From the NCBI GenBank assembly GCA_030704615.1, contig CM060733.1, positions 62,992,001 to 63,056,000 of the forward strand: a stretch of 64,000 nucleotides of DNA. The letters run 5' to 3'. Made by a program: the position numbers and the translations under genes. Shown piece after piece: positions 56,225-64,000 of the stretch. This DNA comes from Takakia lepidozioides. Its lineage: Eukaryota > Streptophyta > Takakiopsida > Takakiales > Takakiaceae. The notes beneath the pieces were generated by a model. That model was not told where the DNA came from. It was given only the letters and a program-made list of their open reading frames with translations, and did not search any database. Numbering within the stretch: the first letter of the stretch is position 1; every line of letters starts with the position of its first letter.

Positions 56225-57851
56225 CTAAGAGTAAAGCTCCTCGTCCCCCTCAAACCCAAAAAGATGTCTTCCTGCTTACTTGCAGGCATGGAACGAAGCC
56301 CCTGCAGGATAGCGAGTGAAAGCACAAAACCATGTCACAAGCCAAAACAGGAGAGGAACATGTGCAACAAAGAATGGAGAAGAGTTTCGACATGCACCTG
56401 TGCCCATGGAGAGGTCACCACTTTGCCACCATGCCGGCTGCATGTCTCAATGAAGGTCTGCATGAACGCGGGCGACTTTTCCGGGCACCTCTCCATGGAA
56501 TTCCTCCAGTCCTTTTCAGAGTCTGGGATGCATCCACATAGTTGTGAACAACATCAGTTTTGACTGGGTCGCATTCTGGGTCTATGTGCAGACCTCCTCC
56601 CCAAACGTCGAAATGCCCAACATAATCATGAGTGTTGGCAGGCCGAATTCGTGACAGGCAAATGGCCTTGAACACATGGGTCTGCACCAGCAACAATGGA
56701 AATATGTCAGCAACTATGGGTATTCAATGACAACACGGACAAAGACAATGAAAGTTACATGAAATACCTTCTGCCCTGGAAACTCCCCCTTCGACAGAGG
56801 CAGTGTATTAACACGTCCATATTTTGTTGATTTGGAACCCAGAGGACTTCATGTAATTGATGAAGAATCCGGCGGGATGCCATGTCGTCAGATTGAAATA
56901 TCAGAAGGCCCCCTGCGTCAGAGAGGAACTTGTTGCTGAAAGAGAATGCCCACTGCCAATACAGACGGTTTTGAGCATTCCATTGTGGAGTCACAGCAGG
57001 GGGAATGATATCAAGCACAGGTTGCCTATCCGGGATGTCAAGGATTACAAGGTCAGCGGCATAGGGCTGTTGGACACCGTTCACCCAACATGGATTCTTC
57101 GTCACCTGCCAAAAGCAATGCAAGCGAATCAAATTGGGTGGTTGGTGTACATTCAGGGAACTGGTAGTACAAAGAACTGCAAGATTAAGATGTCGTTGAC
57201 GACATCTGAATCCACCAAATCCAACACCCCACAATGTCATGAAATGGGAATCAAAGTTGAAAGATGCATGGGCATTACCAGGGTGAGGAAAGAGCAGAGA
57301 TGGTCCCATACAAGAGATTTGACCCCTGTGAATGTGGACTTCCTGGACTCCATCATACGCAGGAAGCTGACGTTTGCTGTTTTCCGCTGGAAGTGCGGAC
57401 CCACTACTCTGGAGACACAAACTTGGGCTTCGTAAGGTTGTTTCCTTGCCCTGTGGTTAGTCCTTTCATCAGCTGGGAGGGAAATCTGCTGGACCTCTGT
57501 ACGCACAATGCGATCATCTGCCTGTGGGCGATCAAGAACTGCCCCACCAGTCCCTGCAGGCCCTGACCCAGCATCAACGCCAGCCGCAGCACCGGCACAC
57601 CCACCTGCCTCCGCAGTCTGTTTCCCTTTGTTTTTCTTCTTCCCACCCGCGGGGGAGGCCGTCTTTGCTGTCTCTTTCTTACTCAGCTGCGCAAGGAACC
57701 TAGCCTGCAACTCCTCATCTGTCCGGGGTGCCAAGGCATCTGCATTCTCATTCTGATTCCTCAAGACGTTCTCCTCCCACGGAGTGGACTGCCGTGGGCA
57801 GTCGAGGTACCACCCGCAGTCACGGTAATGAGCCCGACCCCAGTCCTTCAC
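56225..57851 (-). pseudogene. Permuted amino-methyltransferase-like protein (divergent copy F)
   Basis: Minus-strand gene with the same order. A basic, Ala/Gly-rich N-terminus (AGGKKKNKGKQT) is followed by ADLVILDIPDRQPVLDI (about 57,050), then a hydrophobic LSDAGGLLIFQSDD strand. Next come HVFKAICLSR ... VHNYVDASQ, and SPAFMQTFIETCSRHGGKVV in the motif X and I position. Here the DLTCGTG core is replaced by TSPWAQG. After an intron, ASFHACK-stop-AGRHLFGFEGD aligns with ASMWAGTLSDRHVFAFEPD. Stops and frame changes show decay. Its divergence shows the family is old in this genome. Confidence 0.55.
57183..57211. repeat. Palindrome within copy F (GATGTCGTTGACGACATC)
   Basis: ATTAAGATGTCGTTGACGAC with a complementary right arm: a P3/P4 hybrid palindrome located within the coding region of the divergent methyltransferase-like gene. 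Confidence 0.65.
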
Positions 57852-57856
57852 AAATT

Positions 57857-57992
57857 AGATTAAGATGTCGTCAACGACACCTTAATCTGCTACAGTTGTA
57901 GGGTGTTTTTCGCATGTTTGGGGTTGAATGCAGAGGCATATTAAGATGTCGTCAACGCCACCTTAATCTCGTCAACGCCATCTTAATCTGCT
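57857..57992. repeat. P3/P4-type palindromes upstream of copy F
   Basis: Units TTAAGATGTCGTCAACGACA and TTAAGATGTCGTCAACGCCA with complementary right arms, plus a half unit, spaced by about 80 bp and separated by a CTGTAGTTGTAGGGTGTTTT block. They occupy the same place (methyltransferase 5' side) as array P1 in element C. From 58,000 to 58,550 no gene was recognised. Confidence 0.75.
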
Positions 57993-58554
57993 GTAGTTGT
58001 AGGGTGTTTTCTCCCTTGTTTTATGTTGAATGCATTGGCAGATTAAAATGTTGTCAATGTCAAGTTATTTTACCACTAGTGTGAAACTAGCTAGGAAATA
58101 GCTAGCTTTTACATATTGACATTTGGGATTGGCCCAAGTGTCAATCCAGGGATCAAGGCAGATTTAGGCCCTAGAGTGGTTACTTCACGGCAAGCACGGG
58201 GAGGCTCATCTTTCTCGAGTTGAGCCTCTCCGCGCCTAGCTATGGCGCCGTAGTGTGGATTCCCCATGGCGTGGGGTGCACTTGGCTTGACTTGTATTTG
58301 AGTGATGAGGTTATATATGCATGAGTTTATGCTTCAGCTTTGTGAGCTCGCATGAGCTTGTGCTTGTATTCTTCTTCTTTATCACTCGAGAAAGATTAGC
58401 TCGTATCTGTGAGTGCCAGATACGAGTTAGTTGTAGCACTTGTGGTTTTTGCTTGAGAATGAGAGAATCCAGGTTGTTATGCAAGGAGCACCGTGGAGCT
58501 CTTGGTTGTTAGAAGCGGAGGCGATGTGGGTTACGAGGTGGTGGACCTTGGCAT

Positions 58555-59535
58555 TCAATCTTTAGCTTCAGAGATGAAAGCACCATGCTGCAAGTAATTC
58601 CAGAGCACCTTGATGGTTTCAGATTGTGTACTTGCATGAGCAAATTTGCAGACAAAAGTGTTTGCCGGTGGAGGGGCAGTCCCAGGCTGAAATGGATTTT
58701 CCACCAGACCCTCCCATTCGCTTTGATTATGAACCCCAGACTGAAGAAAGTGTCTGCAATTCAAATTATCACACCTAAGGTGTCCATTGCAAACTGTCCT
58801 CCTGAAAACAAGCTTGTCATCATTCTGAATATTGGATGTTTTTGTTCTGCACCACGGGTGCCCGTCGTGTTTCTTGTCCATTCCATGCATCATGATTGTT
58901 ACACCTCCAACTCGCGGAGGAGGAGGCAGCTCGAATAGGATATCGCCATCAAAAGTCTCCGGCAAGAACTTCACAGGCACCTGCTTCAAAGATTCCCAAT
59001 CAATTCCCCGCAACTCACTTTTGAATCCAACCATTCCTCCCATCGCCCGCAATTTTGGAATGACACTACAAATCTCTTCTTCATCAGCTTCTCCAACCAC
59101 AGTAGGAAGGACTGGATTTGGAATTTCACTTATGTCATCATCGGAAGAATCCGAAAGCTCAACGATTGGAGTGGAGGACGTCTATTCTTTTTTCACCACC
59201 ACCTCCCTCTTGTCTTCAACGACCGAAGCAGCAGTCCCGGGCGTCACATATGACCCAAGGGACTTTCGCCGAGGCTCTCCAAGTACTCTGTATCGACCAG
59301 GACGCACTCTCCACTGGCTGATATGAGCCGTCTCATCACGGTTTTGGAAAGAATATTTCAACAACTTCCCTTTAAGATCGTACACCTCTTTCTCCAAAAA
59401 GATGGAGCCATTCTGCAGCTGAAAACGGGTAGCCAAGATATGTTCCAGAACAATTGCAAATCCATTGTCAAGGACTTCCTGGGAGAACGACACTGGTTTG
59501 TCGTCAGAGAAGAACTCCGCTTCAGAGGAAGCCAT
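58555..59535 (-). pseudogene. MULE-like transposase N-terminal region (third subfamily)
   Basis: It starts MASSEAEFFSDDKPVSFSQE at 59,535. It continues ILATRFQLQNGSIFLEKEV ... WRVRPGRYRVLG ... VTPGTAASVV, an in-frame TAG near 59,180, an acidic Ser-rich stretch, then VIPKLRAMGGMVGFKSELRG, FDGDILFELPPPP, DKKHDGHPWC and VCNGHLRCDNLNCRHFLQSG. It ends near 58,555. The last part matches DRKHDGRPWC ... VCAGALRCFSPTCFHF of element C and defines a conserved Cys/His module of the family. No catalytic core follows, so it is a fragment. Confidence 0.6.
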
Positions 59536-60388
59536 CTTCCTTCCTCGCGTACGTTTGTACCTTGCTATCGTAGATCTAGTGTAAATCGGTTTACTGATGT
59601 CTCCAGAACACAGTTGAAGAATGAGCAGAGAATATGGCGGAGGAAGCTCAGATAACGACTGTGCATATTATGTTATTCTTTCCAGATATGCAGCCGTCCA
59701 TTTTAATTACTTTTCTTGTGGGCCCAGTGGCCAGAGTATCCCTAGGTACAGTGTCGGCAGCTGTAAAACCGTTAACCAGAACCTCGTCAATAAACCCAAA
59801 AACAAAGCCGACTTCCTGGAAGCATGCCACAGGATCTGAGAATGGGATTGCAGATTAAGTAAATGTATCTATATACTACTACCAATGATCATGCGCACCT
59901 GGAAAGTTCCAAATGTGAAACGAATGTGGGGTTTGGCTAACAAGGATGACCGTGTATGATATTCCAAGATTTGTCATCAAACTCTCGTTCATTTACATTT
60001 ATTTGTGTAAGACTGCGCCAAAATTTCTGGGATTCGCTGTTATTTTTAAATATTGAAACCGTTCTAATAAAGAACACGCCGTTTTTTTTGGGCGACACAC
60101 ATCAGACACCCATAACTGAATACGAACAGCTGTACACCAATTGCTGGCATGTGCACTAATAAGGGAACGACTATGTGTAACGGTCACGCGGGAGGGAATC
60201 CGATGCTTCTAGAGACACGCAAGAACGCAGGCAATCCCGCAAGAAATCGGGAGTCACTGCGTTTTCTACTTTTCGCGCTTAGAGGGAGAGTGGTAGTCAA
60301 GCTGGAGAGGGTTCCTTCTAGAATACGGAAGAGAAGAAAGTCTCTTTATTTTACTTCCCTTAGAGAGAGACGCAGAGCAAGAGAGAAA
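59536..60388. other. Region upstream of the ParB-like gene
   Basis: No gene or array was recognised. It should hold the promoter of the plus-strand gene; no clear TATA box was found. Confidence 0.35.
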
Positions 60389-63049
60389 ATGACGAGGCGT
60401 CGTTTGTTGGAGAACACAGGGCCAAGGCAGCAGGTGAACGCGGAGACTGATTCACAAGAGCAGACGGAGACTGAGGCAGCGGCTGTGACACAGTCGGCGA
60501 TAAGAGTGCGCCAGCCTATGGAGGCAGAGATGATTCGCAGGGACACTGAAGGAGGTGGAAGCACGCGGAACGCCGAACCGGGAGAAGGTCAAGAAACCCT
60601 AGCGCAGACAGAAATTCCAGCAGATGTGAGAGGGAAGAGGAAAGCTGCAGAAGGGGATCAAATTTCAAAACCTAAGAAGGTGCCAGTAAGTTTTATCTAA
60701 CTTACATTTCATTGTTGAAGATATGCGTAGAGATTGAGTGGAATGTCCCAGACAGGGATTGTCGCTACCGACCATCACAAAGGTGATTTGCTTTCTACTC
60801 CTCTGCGAAGGGTTTACCGCACAATGAGTTGGTGACTATCGGTACAGTCATTCACTGGTGTTCAGATCATACCGTCTGTCTGCTTGCCTTTCAAGGAGTC
60901 CTTCCTCTTCCCTTCTTTAGCAGGAAGTACTGAATTGCGAGCGTCGTTAACGCCATTCGATTCTCCTCAAGAGATTTATGTATCTATGTGTTTGAAGAGA
61001 GAGTCTGCACTTACTATCCGCCCTAAACTACACTGAATGTCGTTGCCGCCAATCAGTTGCACATGTATGTCATTACACAACACCGATCCGGCAGGTCGTT
61101 ATCTTTTGTGATTGTCGTTAACGCCGTTTGCTATCGCTCTCGCTTTTGTTTTGAATACGGCAGTATCAGCTTTGCTTGTGTAGATTGTGCTGAATTCTTT
61201 CACACCATTCATGGTGAGTTTCCTTGAGACAGAGTGATGGTCGTTACCGCCATTCACTATTTGCAAATCACTAAGTCAGAACTGAATGGCATCGTGCAGA
61301 AAACTGTGAGGTCCAAGCCTACAGGATCAGAGGGGAAAGGATCTGGAGATGGGGACGAGTCCGCAAAAAGCTCAGAGAATACAGATGAAGCAGATGAATC
61401 TGAAGTGCACTACCTTGACAAGGTGAAAGAACTCATGTCATTCCAGAAGGTAAACTCTCAGGAGGTTATAAGGGACATGCTCGTATCTGGAGGGCATCTG
61501 GACATACCTCTGGGCCGGATGATATCAATGCCTGTTGTGCGTCCACCTCTTTCCCATGACATAACAAAATTGGAGAGTGATTTTGTGCATGGATATAGAC
61601 TTGGTGCACAAGTTTTTTATGTGTCACTGACGGATATAAATGGGAAAAGCACATTAGTGTCTCCAGAGATCAGTGATAACTGGGATGAGTGCTGGAAAGA
61701 TGCCAATGAGGAGTTCGAGTTGGGCCTCATGATGGGAAAGAACACCCAGCAATTCTGCAACCACATGTTCTACGTCTGGGACGGCAACCACCGATTGCTG
61801 GCATGGATGGGATACATTCAGAAACACCATGCGAAAGACAAAGACAAGCATGTTGCTGTGGCGGCAATGGTTTTGGATCCTGGAAACGACATCGCTAGGC
61901 TTCTTACAGCTATGCACGACGTGAACAAGTAAGTCATCCAGGAGATTTCATTCCCTCTGTAGTGTCTTATTAATCCTCAAAAAACAGTGTTAAGGAATGC
62001 AATGTTTCCAATGTTTTCGCAGATCGACAGAGAAATCGCATGTGACAACAAGCTTGGTTCACACACTATTCCGAATTCAGAGGATTGGTCTGATGAAGCT
62101 GGATGATTTTCGGACAGTACTACCACCCAATATCATCAAGAAGTGCGAAACAGGAAGAGCTGCAGGCACTTGGTATTCTTTGACACGAGAGGCGTTTCTG
62201 GAGTACATGTATGCGGTAAGCCCGAGTCTGTACTCTGTTTACTTTTCGAATACATGTTTGTAGTCCCTTCGGAGCTAATCACTACTTGAATCAATGCAGC
62301 AAGAACTGGCAGAGGCAGCTGAGAAGGGAAAATCCGAATATTACCGCACTACACCAGAAGAACTAAGGACATCAAAGGTTGTGGAAGCTGCAATAAAGAA
62401 GGAGTTTGAAATGCGAAGAACCAAATTGATGTCCGCCTTCGGAAAGCAGCTTAGAATAGTAGATCCTGGACTTGGTCCTGAGTTCCTTCAGCAGATCAAA
62501 ACACACTGTGACAAGCATGTGCATCCGGAGATGCAGCAGGAGAAATTGCACCGGCTGGCCATATCGATGGTCGACCCACAAACAAAAATAAGGTGGCTGG
62601 AGATATGGAACTCAGATCAAACAGTAAAGGACTTGAATCAGTTCCCAAAGAGCACCATACAGCCTGGCACAAAGGTGGAAGGAATCAGTGATTTGGTGTT
62701 TGATAACTGGCTCCACAAGGCTACATTTTGGAGTCAGGTGTGTATTCAAACATGCTGTTTTCTTCTCTTCAAGTATGTGATGAGTATCTTATTTGCAATT
62801 CTGACAAATATACTATTTGCAGCTCGAAAAGCGCGCCGTCATTGTGCTGGAACAGACTTTGAAGGACTTGAACATTTCGATTGTTTCCCCTCCCCAAATG
62901 TCATTGGAGGCATACATAAGGAAGTGGAGAGGTCTCACCTGGAGATACTGTTTTTTCCGGGAGTTCTCCAAAGATGGTAACATTTTACGGTCCAACGACT
63001 TTGACAGTCAGGTTGGAGGAGAGTGGGCCATGATGCGAGTTGTGTACAG
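60389..63049 (+). CDS. ParB/sulfiredoxin-like domain protein, five exons seen, 3' end incomplete
   Basis: Proposed exons: 60,389-60,685; 61,300-61,928; 62,023-62,215; 62,300-62,737; 62,823-63,049 (donor GTGCAA uncertain). Introns are GT-AG, phases agree and no stop interrupts. Residues 1-99 are charged and low-complexity with a basic RGKRKAAEG ... SKPKK stretch, a likely nuclear signal. The second exon has LDIPLGRMISMPVVRP, then MFYVWDGNHRLLAWMGYI, the pattern of ParB/Srx domains (an I-P-x-x-x-I strand, then DGNHR), and VAVAAMVLDP. The rest (HTLFRIQRIG ..., a helical region, WLEIWNSDQTVKDL) was not recognised. In bacteria and phages ParB-type domains are often linked to DNA methylases. Here a methyltransferase-like copy lies 2.5 kb upstream on the other strand. 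A host gene is also possible. The start is chosen as the first ATG after the acid-basic leader and is uncertain. Confidence 0.55.
60936..61258. repeat. P4-type palindromes in intron 1 of the ParB-like gene
   Basis: Degenerate units GCGTCGTTAACGCC (60,941), GAATGTCGTTGCCGCC (61,034), ATTGTCGTTAACGCC (61,111) and ATGGTCGTTACCGCCAT (61,237), at spacings of about 75-125 bp. They are earlier or decayed versions of the array beyond 63.1 kb. Confidence 0.65.
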
Positions 63050-63130
63050 GTGCAATGTCATACTTGAAACTCTACTGTTTTTTTGGGAAAAAATGTGGCT
63101 TCATATGGATTGCAATCTTAGATCCAAATT

Positions 63131-63853
63131 GAATGTCGTTGACGACATTCACTTCTTTGTCTGAGTCATTCTTAAGCGAGTATATGAATTCACCTGGTTA
63201 GGATCTAAGGGTGCAATTATAGTGTCCCTGATTAGAATTGATAATGTCCTTGAATGGCGTTGACGACATTCACATACGGAGTTGTTGCGAGGTCCTCAGA
63301 GTTATGTAAATTTTTGTAATGTCCATAGAGGTTACAGTGAGGGTTCCTCACTTCATTTTGCTGAATGTCAATGCAGACATTCAGTTGTTCTGCATTGTTT
63401 TTGCCTCTTGCGAGGAATCTGGAGGCTTGATAAGCTCTGTTATGAGAAATCCAAAGTGAATGTCGTTGACAACATTCACTGCTGTGTCTGTATTATTCAA
63501 CAGCGACAAATTGAATTTACATGGATTGGGAGCTAAGTAATTGGTTTCTTTTTGGTATTTTTGTGAATGGCGTTGACGCCATTCACATACAGTGATGTTG
63601 TGAGGTCCTCAGTGATATGTTCGTTATGAATGTGCATTGAGTTTTCCTGGAGGGTTCCTTACTCGATTTTTTGATTTCCATCCTGTGATTTTGCTTCATT
63701 TAAGTAATAATTTGGCTTCATTAGTGAATGTCGTTGACGACATTCACTTCTATGTCTGTGTCATTCCTAAACGATAATTTGCATTCACCTGGATTAGGGT
63801 GTATTTACAGTATCATTGAATGAAATGTTTTGAATGGCGTTGACGACATTCAT
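63131..63853. repeat. Palindrome array P4, GTGAATGTCGTTGACGACAT type, in a higher-order repeat
   Basis: Palindromes start at 63,131, 63,252, 63,361 (degenerate), 63,456, 63,563, 63,724 and 63,831. Spacing is mostly 95-120 bp. Centres alternate between GTCGTTGACGAC and GGCGTTGACG(C/A)C. Flanks such as TTCACCTGG(A)TTAGG and GAGGTCCTCAG recur, so the true unit is a two-palindrome block of about 270-325 bp. The array lies just downstream of the last recognised exon, probably in an intron. Confidence 0.85.
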
Positions 63854-64000
63854 ATCTGGAGCAGTAGTGTGGTCCTGAAAGGTCCTTGGAGCAGTTCTCA
63901 GAGCCATTTCAATCTATGTTTTTTTCATTCTGTTCTACTTGCATCTTACTCACTGAGCGCTTTTGTGGGTAGGGATTTATCTCCTTTTTTCAGGTACACG

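Noticed and set aside
61111-61131. A separate start for the ParB-like gene at 61,234
   Set aside because: An ATG exists there, but it lies in a palindrome; the GTGCAG acceptor at 61,299 joins in phase with the upstream exon.

Overview
The window looks like nuclear DNA of a repeat-rich streptophyte (green plant lineage). The reasons are one complete nine-exon gene for a secreted, GPI-anchored GDPD-like wall protein with GT-AG introns, a decayed DYW-type PPR gene, chromodomain Ty3 retrotransposons and a tRNA-derived SINE. Large introns and very dense nested repeats would suit a big charophyte, bryophyte or lycophyte genome. I cannot name the species from the sequence.

Layout. 1-8.2 kb: two decayed copies (A on +, B on -) of a SWIM-domain, Mutator-like (MULE) transposase with their 3' repeat arrays, and a PPR-DYW pseudogene (3.7-4.8 kb, -). 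8.6-13.9 kb (-): the 3' part of a Ty3 element: integrase tail, a roughly 1,270-codon accessory ORF in env position, polypurine tract and LTR. 14.8-22.6 kb (+): the intact GDPDL gene. 23.6-28.9 kb: short repeats, a palindrome array, a long hairpin, a Ty3 RNase H/integrase scrap and a small non-autonomous element. 28.9-37.1 kb: two broken chromodomain Ty3 copies in inverted orientation, each with a 3' LTR of about 1.6 kb, enclosing MULE debris. 37.4-45.9 kb: the key feature, an 8,490-bp DNA element with inverted ends and an 8-bp target duplication, inserted in a retrotransposon gag frame. 46-59.5 kb: more rearranged copies of the same kind of element. 60.4-63.0 kb (+): an apparently intact multi-exon gene with a ParB/sulfiredoxin-like motif, bordered by palindrome repeats.

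How the parts fit. The 8.5-kb element carries two divergent genes: a DDE/SWIM transposase on + and, on -, a protein with the motif order of a permuted (beta-class-like) amino-methyltransferase (an ILDIPD motif first, a DLTCGTG SAM-binding motif later). Between them lies 1.7 kb of near-perfect 30-40-bp palindromes centred on GGCGCC. At least seven methyltransferase-like loci and seven transposase loci occur in the window, and different copies sit beside different palindrome families. My working hypothesis is a mobile DNA-modification system: transposase, methyltransferase and cognate palindromic sites, possibly with a ParB-like partner. The best-preserved methyltransferase ORF is at 47.5-49.5 kb. 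The transposase of the complete element is broken by several stops and frameshifts, so this copy is not autonomous now.
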